From contig NZ_JBBOPI010000001.1 of assembly GCF_038003525.1 (NCBI RefSeq), positions 2,347,001 through 2,411,000 of the forward strand: a stretch of DNA of 64,000 nucleotides, written 5' to 3'. The notes below the pieces were generated by a model. That model worked only from the letters and a program-made list of their open reading frames with translations, had not been told where the DNA came from and did no database searches. The DNA comes from Solibacillus sp. FSL H8-0538 (GTDB lineage: Bacteria; Bacillota; Bacilli; Bacillales_A; Planococcaceae). The number at the start of each line of letters is the position of its first letter. Position 1 is the first letter of the stretch. Shown piece by piece: positions 1 to 7,741 of this stretch. The translations under genes and the position numbers were made by a program.

Positions 1-1278
1 TCCCGCATGCTTATTCGGATTTTTACGGTTCACCTCATCACGGTAAAACATAAACGGTACGCCAGTTTCAAGCTGACTACGCATAATGCGCTTCATGATT
101 TCAATCGCCGGGATTGTTTCTTTTGAAAGCAATGGATGTGCAACACATTCCGCGTAACGAGTACGGAAGCTTCCTTCACCACGTTGCTCATCATAAATAT
201 CTTCTAGAGAATAGCCCATCAATGTACGCACTTCATGTGGGTCAAATAAATACCAATTTGAGCGTGCTTCCACTGCCTCCATAAAAATATCGGGCAAACA
301 TACACCAGTGAAAATATCATGTGCGCGCATACGCTCGTCACCATTATTAAGTCGCAAATCTAAAAACGTTAAAATATCTTTATGCCAAACGTCTAAATAA
401 ACTGCGATCGCACCTTGTCGCTGTCCAAGCTGATCAACTGAAACTGCGGTATTATTTAATTGTTTAATCCAAGGAAGAACGCCGCTTGATGCGCCTTTAT
501 AGCCACGAATTGATGAACCACGACTTCGCACTTTGCCCATATAAACACCAATTCCGCCACCATATTTAGACAATGTCGCCACATCTGTATTCGTGTCATA
601 AATGCTTTGTAAACTATCATCCACAGTATCGATAAAGCAACTTGATAATTGGCCATGTGTTTTCCCCGCATTGGATAATGTCGGTGTTGCTACTGTCATA
701 TATAAATTACTTAATGCCCAGTACGCCTCTTCTACTTTTTGCAGGCGACTATCCGTTTCATGCATCATGAGTGTCATCGCAATAATTAGCCAGCGCTGTT
801 GCGGGAGCTCCGCATTTGTACCGTCAAAATCACGCACAACATAGCGGTCCATTAATGTACGTAGGCCAATGTATGTGAAGTATTGGTCGCGCTCAGGCTG
901 AATGATTGTGCCTAGTAATTGGCGCTCGGCTTTTGAATATTGTTGAATGAGTAACTCGTTTAGTAAACCTTTTTCAACAAGCACCTCAATCCAACCACTG
1001 AAATCGGCATACGGCTGTTCTATATTAAATTTTTGCTTCTGCGCTTCATATATTTTTTCAAGTAGCAGGCGCTCGGCAACAAACGTCCAGTATGGCTCCT
1101 GTTCGTCAATATAACTAATCGTTTCTAAAATGCACGCATCTGTCCATTGTGCATATGTCGCTTGTTCATTTTTACGTCGCCATTTTGCTGAAAAACGAAT
1201 AAATTGTTCGAGCTGTTCCTCACCGAATTCTTTGATTAAATTTTCTACTACTTGCTGCTCATCTTTTACCTCAATCAT
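1..1278 (-). CDS. nrdA: Class I ribonucleoside-diphosphate reductase large subunit (3' end outside window)
   Basis: The reading frame is open from an ATG at 1278 to the window edge, giving the first 426 residues. The large subunit reduces ribonucleotides to deoxyribonucleotides with a radical-generating small subunit. Visible features are the LSSCF segment carrying the N-terminal redox cysteine, the SKYGGGIGV segment, a DVWHKDILTFLDLR block and NRKNPNKHAG at the edge; these match class I NrdA rather than B12-dependent NrdJ. The first ~85 residues do not show a clear ATP-cone. AAAGGA lies 9 nt before the start. A cobalamin riboswitch and terminator lie upstream, so expression should fall when B12 is plentiful. 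The C-terminal cysteines and the small subunit gene cannot be seen. Confidence 0.88.
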   Translation of the reverse strand, partial: MIEVKDEQQVVENLIKEFGEEQLEQFIRFSAKWRRKNEQATYAQWTDACILETISYIDEQEPYWTFVAERLLLEKIYEAQKQKFNIEQPYADFSGWIEVLVEKGLLNELLIQQYSKAERQLLGTIIQPERDQYFTYIGLRTLMDRYVVRDFDGTNAELPQQRWLIIAMTLMMHETDSRLQKVEEAYWALSNLYMTVATPTLSNAGKTHGQLSSCFIDTVDDSLQSIYDTNTDVATLSKYGGGIGVYMGKVRSRGSSIRGYKGASSGVLPWIKQLNNTAVSVDQLGQRQGAIAVYLDVWHKDILTFLDLRLNNGDERMRAHDIFTGVCLPDIFMEAVEARSNWYLFDPHEVRTLMGYSLEDIYDEQRGEGSFRTRYAECVAHPLLSKETIPAIEIMKRIMRSQLETGVPFMFYRDEVNRKNPNKHAG

Positions 1279-1386
1279 CCTGACACATCCTTTTTGCATT
1301 TTAAAAAAGACACATCTCCCCCAAATATAAAAAGAGATGATGTTCTTTCGTTTGTGAATAACATAAATTTTCATTTTTTATCCACA

Positions 1387-1421
1387 AAAAAGCGAATCCT
1401 GCATTTAACAGGATTCGCTTA
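1387..1421 (-). terminator. Intrinsic terminator of the nrdA riboswitch leader
   Basis: On the minus strand a 12-bp stem (AAGCGAATCCTG / CAGGATTCGCTT) with a 7-nt loop is followed by a T run. It sits between the cobalamin aptamer and nrdA, the position expected for the expression platform. A second helix-forming stretch at 1429-1476 (GAAATGG and CCATTTC arms) could be part of the alternative fold. Confidence 0.85.
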
Positions 1422-1507
1422 TATAAGAAATGGAAAGAGAAGCACACTGAAAAGAGAGCTCTCGCTTCCATTTCCTAGCCCCCGAAGAAATGCGCAAATT
1501 GTTTACA

Positions 1508-1655
1508 AGGCAGGTCTCCTGGCTTCGCTTCATCCTCATCATTCACCTTCCCGTACCTTCGTACAGTGGCTATTGAATATTCGTCAGCGTTACAGTTGCG
1601 GGGACAGCATCAGCATCTCACTGATTTCCCTTTTAATCTACATATAGTAGAACCT
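1508..1655 (-). ncRNA. Cobalamin riboswitch upstream of nrdA
   Basis: Read on the minus strand, the segment contains the B12-box side GTCCCCGCAACTGT followed by GCCACTG and ends with GCCAGGAGACCTGCC, the hallmark 3' part of cobalamin aptamers. The aptamer points towards nrdA and is followed by an intrinsic terminator at 1387-1421, so ligand binding most likely causes premature termination. Aptamer class (adenosyl- or methyl/hydroxo-cobalamin) was not resolved. Confidence 0.93.
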
Positions 1656-1699
1656 TAATAAACAAAACACTATATATTGTATCGTTAGAAACTCATGTC

Positions 1700-1729
1700 A
1701 TTGTATCACACGTATTAATGTCACTTCAA
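1700..1729 (-). promoter_or_regulatory. SigA-type promoter for the nrdA leader
   Basis: On the minus strand TTGAAG (-35, 1724-1729) and TACAAT (-10, 1700-1705) are separated by 18 nt. The predicted start near 1693 would place the cobalamin aptamer at the 5' end of the transcript. Confidence 0.6.
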
Positions 1730-1806
1730 GCACTATATTTTTTGTGCCATTTTAAAAACGGGGATATGCGCTGAAACTATGCTGTAAAAATGATTTTTCA
1801 TAAATT

Positions 1807-2475
1807 TCACGCACGGTAAATTTTCTTCACCGGGGCTGTTATTAACTTATTAAATTTTTCCACAAACTCTTCGCGCACTGCGACAAGTACTGCCGTGGAT
1901 GGCCCTGCTGAGCATTGTAAATCAATGTCACATGTATAGCCTGCTCCGATAAAGCGCTCAATTTCTGCACCAATTCCTTTTGAACCAGTTGGCCACACTG
2001 CTGTAACGATATTCGCTTGCAGTGCCGTATGAATTTCTCCTAGCTTAGCCACCTTTTGCGCGTTCGCTATAACCGCATCTCCAACGAGTGGCATACCTAC
2101 TAGGAAAAATTGGCAATCTATTTTTGTTACATGAAACGTCGGACGCCCAATAATCGTTAACGATAAACCCGATTGCAGCGACTCAAAATTGGATTCACTA
2201 GAACCTGTTACTGGTGGCAACGGCTCACTTATTTCATCAAAAACTTGCTGAAAGCCGCGCAAATAACCGTCCCATGCATCATTGCCCGAAAAATTGGCAA
2301 GCAGAAGTTGCGCTGGCTTAGCTCCTGCGCACCACTGCTCAAGTACGGCCACACGCGCTGTAAAATAAGCATTTACTTCATTTGGTACCTGCACAAGGTC
2401 AGCTTCCTTTTCACCAATACAGCCGGCATTATCAATTGTGACAATCATTTCATCAATAGCTACTGCATTTCTCAT
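1807..2475 (-). CDS. cblS: Alpha-ribazole kinase (CblS-like, PurM/AIR-synthase fold)
   Basis: This 222-residue protein begins with an acidic segment around residues 12-26 (TIDNAGCIGEKEAD) and ends with a glycine-rich GPSTAVLVAV stretch, resembling AIR-synthase-related ATP-binding proteins. In Listeria and Geobacillus, CblS of this type phosphorylates alpha-ribazole, replacing the CobT route to alpha-ribazole phosphate. Here it is the last gene of a cobalamin operon, overlapping cblT by ATGA, and no cobT is present, which fits. The start has an AAGGATT ribosome site. Assignment rests on operon context and general resemblance; another PurM-fold kinase is possible. Confidence 0.72.
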   Translation of the reverse strand: MRNAVAIDEMIVTIDNAGCIGEKEADLVQVPNEVNAYFTARVAVLEQWCAGAKPAQLLLANFSGNDAWDGYLRGFQQVFDEISEPLPPVTGSSESNFESLQSGLSLTIIGRPTFHVTKIDCQFFLVGMPLVGDAVIANAQKVAKLGEIHTALQANIVTAVWPTGSKGIGAEIERFIGAGYTCDIDLQCSAGPSTAVLVAVREEFVEKFNKLITAPVKKIYRA

Positions 2476-2963
2476 GATTGTAATCCTTGTTTTTGTACGA
2501 TTGGTTTTAAAATTGGCATCACAACCATGACAAGTACTACATTAATCACTGTTGCTACGAGTAGTGAAGGCACTGATCCAATATAAAACTCCGGGGATAC
2601 TAAGAAATAAAACGGGAATGGTGAAATAATACCGTTCGCGATAATTAAAAATATCCATTTCAATAGTTTAAAGTTTTTACGGTGTAATACATTAAATACA
2701 TAGACAATAATAAACATTTCCGCTGCGATTAATGCATGAAATACACCTAGGGGCATCCCTGCGCTAAGTCCCGTTGCAAGATGACCAATCGCTCCTGCAA
2801 AGCCAGAATACAGTGGTGGTAAAAATAACACACTTAAAAAAGCTGGTGCAGAATCAAGTGCCGCTGTTGTAATAAATCCTGGCACTTTAATGAAACTACC
2901 AATCACACAAATTGCTGCTACTAGTGCCGTTAACACCATTAAACGTAATTTTACTTTATCCAT
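2472..2963 (-). CDS. cblT: ECF-type transporter substrate-binding (S) component, CblT-like
   Basis: A 163-residue membrane protein with about five hydrophobic segments and the MVLTALVAAICVIGSF opening typical of ECF S components. It sits directly before cblS with an ATGA overlap, so its likely substrate is alpha-ribazole, imported for lower-ligand salvage; this is inferred from the CblT/CblS pairing known in Firmicutes. The start at 2963 was chosen over upstream starts because AAAGGAGAA lies just before it and the S-component family begins here. The energising ECF A/A'/T module is not in the window and would be shared. Confidence 0.78.
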   Translation of the reverse strand: MDKVKLRLMVLTALVAAICVIGSFIKVPGFITTAALDSAPAFLSVLFLPPLYSGFAGAIGHLATGLSAGMPLGVFHALIAAEMFIIVYVFNVLHRKNFKLLKWIFLIIANGIISPFPFYFLVSPEFYIGSVPSLLVATVINVVLVMVVMPILKPIVQKQGLQS

Positions 2964-2965
2964 GT

Positions 2966-3379
2966 TTATTCTCCTTTTAATAGCTGCGGAATGCCGTACC
3001 AAACACGTACAACCTGCTCGCTTTCTTCGCATAATTTTTGATATAGCCTGCCACATGTATCACGCAGCTGTCTTTGTTTTTGATCAAGTGGTACAACTCC
3101 GCGGCTCATATCGGTGCAAATGCAAATAACAGTTGTCTCTTGGTCAAGCTGTACAAGCTTTGCACTTAGTTTTTCCGCAACAATGTCTTCATCTATGTGA
3201 AGCCTAGTTTCGATTATTTTTTCAAAGCTCCCAATAATGATAAATTGCTCTTTTGTAAATGCTTTATCAGCGGGGAGTTCTCCTTCAAATGTAAAAATCC
3301 GATGCGAAGCAATAGCTTTTAATTGTGTTTTGACGTATTGTCTTTTTCCGTTAAAAGCGCCTCCGAGTATAACTTGCAT
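2966..3379 (-). CDS. Short CobU-like protein without a normal P-loop
   Basis: A 137-residue protein whose C-terminal half (DMSRGVVPLDQKQRQLRDTCGR, then VWYGIPQLLK) resembles the end of CobU, the adenosylcobinamide kinase/guanylyltransferase. The N-terminal loop reads GGAFNGKR instead of GGxxxGKS, and the histidine region seen as RIERHQQDR in the neighbouring full-length CobU (4689-5240) is missing. It starts after a strong AAGGAGGTG site and overlaps the cobC 3' end by 61 nt; cblT follows after 2 nt. It may be a specialised or non-catalytic CobU partner. The function is not known. Confidence 0.62.
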   Translation of the reverse strand: MQVILGGAFNGKRQYVKTQLKAIASHRIFTFEGELPADKAFTKEQFIIIGSFEKIIETRLHIDEDIVAEKLSAKLVQLDQETTVICICTDMSRGVVPLDQKQRQLRDTCGRLYQKLCEESEQVVRVWYGIPQLLKGE

Positions 3380-3930
3380 CGCGCACCTCCTTGAAAGTCC
3401 TTAATGTTTGACCATTCTAAAGTATAGAGTGTTCGGTGATTCGCCATTACTTGCTGAAAATTGGTTACATCTGGCGCAAATTGTGCAAGTAATATCCGAA
3501 TAACCCCTCCGTGTACAACGAATGTATACTGTCCAGCAGCAACCACAATGTCCTTGACTGCATTTAATACGCGTGCTTGAAACGCAGCTAAGCTTTCACC
3601 GTTTAGAGGTGGATTATTTCCTGGGCAATCAATCCATGCACGATACGACAAATTATCTTTTAATTCTTCATACGTCTTCATTTCAAAATCACCGAAATGC
3701 GTTTCACGTAAATCCGCATGTGCTTTAAACTTAGCAGATGGAAAATACAGTGCTGCCGTTTGCTCACAACGCATTAAATCACTTCCGTAAACGACAGTTG
3801 TTGCTACTGGAATATTCATATGTACTTGCTCTGTCACGATTGGTTCATCTGTCCAGCCAATGTATTTACGGGCTATATTTGCCGCTGTTTTTTCGTGGCG
3901 AATTAAATGAAGAATAACGCGGTCATCCAT
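3319..3930 (-). CDS. cobC: Histidine phosphatase, CobC-like alpha-ribazole phosphatase
   Basis: A 203-residue phosphoglycerate-mutase-fold phosphatase. The catalytic LIRHEKT motif is at residues ~9-15, a second arginine/glutamate region at ~90-97 (LRETHFGDFE), and the second catalytic histidine in VVHGGVIR near residue 139. CobC removes the phosphate from adenosylcobalamin 5'-phosphate or alpha-ribazole phosphate in the last steps of B12 assembly. The gene overlaps cobS by 28 nt upstream and the CobU-like gene by 61 nt downstream, so it is translated as part of a tightly packed operon. The last ~20 residues lie entirely in the overlap. Confidence 0.82.
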   Translation of the reverse strand: MDDRVILHLIRHEKTAANIARKYIGWTDEPIVTEQVHMNIPVATTVVYGSDLMRCEQTAALYFPSAKFKAHADLRETHFGDFEMKTYEELKDNLSYRAWIDCPGNNPPLNGESLAAFQARVLNAVKDIVVAAGQYTFVVHGGVIRILLAQFAPDVTNFQQVMANHRTLYTLEWSNIKDFQGGARCKLYSEALLTEKDNTSKHN

Positions 3931-4676
3931 AACACAAGCTCCGTCCCTTCACATAAAGCACCGAGCAGATCCCCGCTCATGCCACCAAAATTTTTCGTCG
4001 TCCAGTGACGATAAATTACTACAATTATCGCAATTATCACGAATAACACTGCTAATCCTGTCAGTTGCAACCAAATAACAGCTGCTAGTAAACCCATTAC
4101 ATAAACAGCCACCAACCATTTTAATAAAACAGGCTCTACAGTCTTCTTAAAATACGCAGCTAAGCCTTTTTCCTTTGATGGCTTCATTGTTAAAAAGTAC
4201 AGTAAAATCGCCATACGAGCGAGCATAGGTATACAAATGAAATACGGAAGAAGGGCAGTACTTCCATGCTGTAACGCTTCATAGATGACGCCTATCTTTA
4301 ACAATAGTAAACACATTAAACTGATAGCACCGAATGCACCCGTGCGAGGATCATCTAAAATTTCTAGACGCTTTTCCTTATCCCCATACGAAAAATATGC
4401 ATCACTTAAATCAACCCAGCCATCTAAGTGAATGCCACCTGTAAATGCTATTGTAGCCACGACGAGTAGTATTACTAAAAATAGCGTAGAAACCGGTGCA
4501 ACCGTTGTGAAAAGCAGTACCAAACACGCAAGAACGGTTCCCATTAGTAAACCGATAAAAGGCAACCAACCATACATCCATGTTACACTTCTCGCATTCA
4601 TAGCAACCTGCTTCTGAACGGGAATCGCCGTAAAAAATTGGATTGCTAAAACAAATCCAGTTAAACTATTTTTCAA
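3903..4676 (-). CDS. cobS: Adenosylcobinamide-GDP ribazoletransferase (cobalamin synthase)
   Basis: This 257-residue integral membrane enzyme joins adenosylcobinamide-GDP to alpha-ribazole (phosphate) to give the complete cobalamin. Family features visible are the N-terminal AIQFFTAIPV segment, the acidic GGIHLDGWVDLSDAY motif at residues ~80-95 that binds metal and nucleotide, DDPRTGAFGA at ~107-116, and GGMSGDLLGA near the C-terminus, with several hydrophobic helices between. The start is a TTG preceded by GGTGA. It overlaps cobC and follows cobU by 12 nt. Confidence 0.93.
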   Translation of the reverse strand: MKNSLTGFVLAIQFFTAIPVQKQVAMNARSVTWMYGWLPFIGLLMGTVLACLVLLFTTVAPVSTLFLVILLVVATIAFTGGIHLDGWVDLSDAYFSYGDKEKRLEILDDPRTGAFGAISLMCLLLLKIGVIYEALQHGSTALLPYFICIPMLARMAILLYFLTMKPSKEKGLAAYFKKTVEPVLLKWLVAVYVMGLLAAVIWLQLTGLAVLFVIIAIIVVIYRHWTTKNFGGMSGDLLGALCEGTELVLWMTALFFI

Positions 4677-4688
4677 TCTTATTTCACC

Positions 4689-5240
4689 TTACTTCCATTG
4701 TTGTACGAGTTGAAACTGTACTTCATACGCCTCATCACTATTATAAACAATCCACTGGTGCAATTGCCCTAAAGTTTGGCGATATAAATTGACTTCCTCG
4801 TACCCTGAAGGCGGTTCGTCTAACACCTCATTTGAAACGATAACGACATTTACTCCATTTGTCTTCCAAGTAGTAAGTTGCTCCTTAAAGCCGTTTATAT
4901 ACGCTGCGATAGCGCGATGACGGTCAGATGCTTGCTCTGTATAGTAAAGTATGTTGGATAACCAAGTCGTTACGCATTCGAAAAGCACGATTTCTTTACG
5001 TGCGTATGTCTCTACAACTTTTGGAAACTCCGTCTGCATTTCGATTGTTTGCCACTTGAGCGGTCCTTGATTACGATCTTGTTGATGGCGTTCAATCCGT
5101 TTTTGCATTTCCTGATCAAATGCTACACCGGTAGCAATATAAATACACTCTTTTCGGTACCCTAACTGTTCAACGAGGCGTTCGGCAAAGGCACTTTTTC
5201 CGCTTCGTACCCCTCCAGTAATAAAGGTTAGCTTTCCCAT
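4689..5240 (-). CDS. cobU: Adenosylcobinamide kinase / adenosylcobinamide-phosphate guanylyltransferase
   Basis: A 183-residue bifunctional enzyme that phosphorylates adenosylcobinamide and then attaches GMP, giving the substrate of CobS. The P-loop GGVRSGKS is at residues ~9-16, the RIERHQQDR segment carries the histidine expected to be guanylylated, and VIVSNEV precedes the C-terminal half. Length matches the family (~180). It lies between btuF (64 nt upstream, with a hairpin between) and cobS. Confidence 0.93.
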   Translation of the reverse strand: MGKLTFITGGVRSGKSAFAERLVEQLGYRKECIYIATGVAFDQEMQKRIERHQQDRNQGPLKWQTIEMQTEFPKVVETYARKEIVLFECVTTWLSNILYYTEQASDRHRAIAAYINGFKEQLTTWKTNGVNVVIVSNEVLDEPPSGYEEVNLYRQTLGQLHQWIVYNSDEAYEVQFQLVQQWK

Positions 5241-5264
5241 TTCACGTCACCACCTTTAATGACT

Positions 5265-5302
5265 AAAAGAGCAAACTCATGGCCCGAGCTTGCTCTTTTC
5301 GT
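5265..5302 (-). terminator. Hairpin between btuF and cobU
   Basis: On the minus strand AAAAGAGCAA and TTGCTCTTTT arms, with inner CTC/GAG pairs, form a strong stem immediately after the btuF stop codon. The T tract is short, so it may act as a partial terminator or 3' stabiliser rather than a full stop for the operon. Confidence 0.55.
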
Positions 5303-5303
5303 G

Positions 5304-6257
5304 TTATTTAAATAAATCTGGATATACCGTTTGTGCAACAAGTTCTACTGCTTCACCAATACGTGTTGCAGGACGGGATAACACATCACCATCTACTAAG
5401 TAAACTTCTTTATTAGTTACTGCTTGAATTGTATCCCAACCTGCACGTGATAAAATTTCACCTACAGCGTCGTCTAAATACGTAGCGGGTGTTAGAATTG
5501 TTTCTGGGCTACGTGTTATTACGTCTTCTTCCGTAACACTTAACCAACCTGTTTGATCAACAAATACGTTGTCTACACCAGCCGCTGTTAAAATCTCGTG
5601 CTGGAATGTTTCGCTACCTGCTGTCCAAATGTCTGGAGCTGGAGATACTTCATAATATACTTTTTTCTTTGTTTCTAATGTATTTGTTTTTTCCTGAACA
5701 GCTGCAATTTGTGCTTGAACATCTGCAATGACTTTTTCGCCTGTTTCTTCAACGCCCATTACTTCAGATAATTGCACAACATCTGAATAAACATCCTCAA
5801 ATGAAGCTGCAGATTGAATCATAAATACTTTTAAGCCCGCATCTTCAAGCTGGGTAATTTGAGCCTCATCAGCATTCGAATAAGCGATTACTACGTCTGG
5901 ATTTAATTCTACAACACGTTCAGCATCAATTGTTACAGATGTAGACACACGCTCGATTTCTAATGCTTCAGCTGGGTAAGTATCGTATTCTGTAGCACCA
6001 ATGATTTTATCCCCTACACCTAGTGAGAATAAAATTTCTGTACTACTAGGTTGTAGCGAGACAATTGTTTCTGGTACTTCGTCAAATGTTACTTCCACAC
6101 CACGATCATCTACTACTTTATAAGGACCTGCTTCTTCAACCACATCTTCCGTTTTTCCTTCTTTAGGAGATAGTTCTAACGTTTCTTTATCGTCTGAGCA
6201 TGCTACTAAAAGTAGTGTTGCTGCAAGTGGCGCTAACCATTTCAGTTTAAATTTCAT
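5304..6257 (-). CDS. btuF: Cobalamin/corrinoid ABC transporter substrate-binding lipoprotein
   Basis: A 317-residue secreted lipoprotein: the signal LLLVAC puts the lipidated cysteine near residue 20, followed by an acidic linker and then a class III periplasmic-binding fold of the BtuF/FhuD type (PETIVSLQPSSTEILFSLGV, NPDVVIAYS, ALGVDN-like AAGVDNVF). It should capture corrinoids at the cell surface for an ABC importer. No permease or ATPase gene (BtuC, BtuD) lies nearby, so those must be elsewhere. The stop overlaps by TAATG with the upstream adenosyltransferase-like gene, indicating one operon under the riboswitch at 7049-7207. Confidence 0.88.
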   Translation of the reverse strand: MKFKLKWLAPLAATLLLVACSDDKETLELSPKEGKTEDVVEEAGPYKVVDDRGVEVTFDEVPETIVSLQPSSTEILFSLGVGDKIIGATEYDTYPAEALEIERVSTSVTIDAERVVELNPDVVIAYSNADEAQITQLEDAGLKVFMIQSAASFEDVYSDVVQLSEVMGVEETGEKVIADVQAQIAAVQEKTNTLETKKKVYYEVSPAPDIWTAGSETFQHEILTAAGVDNVFVDQTGWLSVTEEDVITRSPETILTPATYLDDAVGEILSRAGWDTIQAVTNKEVYLVDGDVLSRPATRIGEAVELVAQTVYPDLFK

Positions 6258-6802
6258 TATTGTTCCTCTTTTCGTTTTTTCGTTGGGTACGATTTACTTT
6301 CAAATGGAATTTCTGCGTGATCATGCTGCTTGTTCATGTACACTGCCATAACAAAAAATACATTTGCTAGTAAGCCTAAGTAATCAAATAAAATTTCAGG
6401 TACTTCACGTTCCAAGCTTACTTTATGTAAGGCGCGGTAAGATTTCTTCGCTTCGCTTCGACAAATATGAAGACGAGCCGCGCTTTCAACTCCTTGTGGT
6501 AATAAGAACTGCTGAATCGTGCCTTCCACATGGCTAACATAAAAATCATAACGTGCGCTTAACCAGCTTAAGTCCTCCTCTGTTACAGCTAGCTTACCGC
6601 GTACGGACCCATTAACATCATAGGCCATTGGATGAATGATACGTAAATCGTCCAGTACAACTTGAGCTGTTTCATCATCAAGAAGCGTTGGTAATACGGC
6701 CCCAATACGTGTTGTTAGTGAATCTGTGCGAATTTCAAAATCTACTAAGCTAATTTTTTCACGCATAAACGGATAGCAAGAGTATCGGATGTCTTTCTTC
6801 AT
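6257..6802 (-). CDS. Divergent cob(I)alamin adenosyltransferase-like protein
   Basis: A 181-residue protein with the core of the PduO-type adenosyltransferase family: FLLPQGVESAARLHICRSEA at residues ~115-134 and the C-terminal LFDYLGLLANVFFVMAVYMN helix. These enzymes transfer the adenosyl group of ATP to cob(I)alamin or cobinamide. The usual N-terminal TKxGDxG ATP-binding segment is missing; the protein starts MKKDIRYSCYPF. It is the first gene after the cobalamin riboswitch, with a TAGGAGGAG site 10 nt before the ATG. Either a divergent adenosyltransferase or a non-catalytic corrinoid-binding relative. Confidence 0.68.
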   Translation of the reverse strand: MKKDIRYSCYPFMREKISLVDFEIRTDSLTTRIGAVLPTLLDDETAQVVLDDLRIIHPMAYDVNGSVRGKLAVTEEDLSWLSARYDFYVSHVEGTIQQFLLPQGVESAARLHICRSEAKKSYRALHKVSLEREVPEILFDYLGLLANVFFVMAVYMNKQHDHAEIPFESKSYPTKKRKEEQ

Positions 6803-6935
6803 AAATAGCGCTCCTCCTAATGAATTCCATGAATAATAAAAGCCTTCGGAAAATTACAAAGATACTTCTCATCCAAAAGTAAAGCGGGATGATTCTTTTA
6901 TTAGGTGGCCATGAAAATGGGGCTTTCTTAACCAC

Positions 6936-6962
6936 AAAAAAAGCCACCCAAGAATGGATGGC
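6936..6962 (-). terminator. Intrinsic terminator of the cobalamin operon leader
   Basis: On the minus strand GCCATCC and GGGTGGC arms close a 6-nt loop (one G-T pair) and are followed by seven T. It lies between the aptamer and the first structural gene and is the likely expression platform. Confidence 0.82.
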
Positions 6963-7048
6963 ATACTAAATAGATTGTCAAAAAAACTCTACTAAATCGC
7001 CGTACATTCTCTTTAATTCCGAAGAGCGTTGTTACGTTCAGAAAAAGA

Positions 7049-7207
7049 TTGGTCTCCTGGCTTGCGCTTCACTTTACTTATGAACGCCTTCCCATCCATT
7101 TGATAGTGGCAATATGTTCATGTTCATCAGCGCTTACAGTTACGGACATAGCTTCGGATTTTCACCGAATTCCCATTTATGCATAATGCATCTTTCCCCT
7201 GCAAACT
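7049..7207 (-). ncRNA. Cobalamin riboswitch controlling the B12 scavenging operon
   Basis: On the minus strand the segment carries GGGAATTCGGTG, a cobalamin B12-box region (TCCGTAACTGTAAGCGCTGA), GCCACTATC and the terminal GCCAGGAGACC. It points into the adenosyltransferase-btuF-cobU-cobS-cobC-cobU-like-cblT-cblS operon. The terminator at 6936-6962 indicates transcriptional control by the pathway's end product. Confidence 0.93.
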
Positions 7208-7330
7208 TATTCACTTGAATAACAATGTATCATAGTATTTTGTGAATTTATAGATAAATCCTAAAAAATTTAAAATTCAGCTTTATTTTATACTATTTAT
7301 TACATGAAAGCTATAATACCATATTCATAA

Positions 7331-7741
7331 TTAGATACAATTCGGGCACTTACCATAAATTTCGAATTTATGTGCCTCAACTTCGTAGCCAGGTAATTTC
7401 TCGCCTAGCATTTCCATGGGACAAATGGATAATTCTTTGACATTCCCACAATCACTGCAAATAAAGTGATGATGATGGTGATCTGATTCACAATGCATGC
7501 GGAAATTACGCTCACCATTTAATTCTGTTTCTTCTAAAATCCCCAAATCAACAAATGTGGAAAGGTTACGGTAAATTGTGTCAAAGCTCATACCAGGAAA
7601 GTCTTTTTTCAATACTGTTAGTAAGTCACGTGCAGTCAAATATTTTTCAGTATTCGAAAACATGTCTAAAATGAGCTCTCGTTTATCTGTTTTTTTATAG
7701 CCGTTATCCTTTAATATTTCCCACGCGCGCGTTGAATTCAC
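7331..7741 (-). CDS. zur: Zinc uptake regulator, Fur family
   Basis: A 136-residue Fur-family repressor. The N-terminal winged-helix domain (residues ~1-80) contains the DTIYRNL recognition helix; the C-terminal metal domain has a HHHHH run near residue 89, CSDCG and terminal CPNC that make the structural zinc site. The zinc-rich motif set and position directly after znuB (ATGA overlap) identify it as Zur rather than Fur or PerR. A Zur box at 9385-9405 in front of znuC implies autoregulation through the znuC-znuB-zur transcript. Confidence 0.92.
   Translation of the reverse strand: MNSTRAWEILKDNGYKKTDKRELILDMFSNTEKYLTARDLLTVLKKDFPGMSFDTIYRNLSTFVDLGILEETELNGERNFRMHCESDHHHHHFICSDCGNVKELSICPMEMLGEKLPGYEVEAHKFEIYGKCPNCI

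Noticed and set aside
6759-6947. 62-residue frame in the cobalamin operon leader
   Set aside because: It overlaps the terminator and the adenosyltransferase-like gene start, has no ribosome site, and its sequence is not protein-like.
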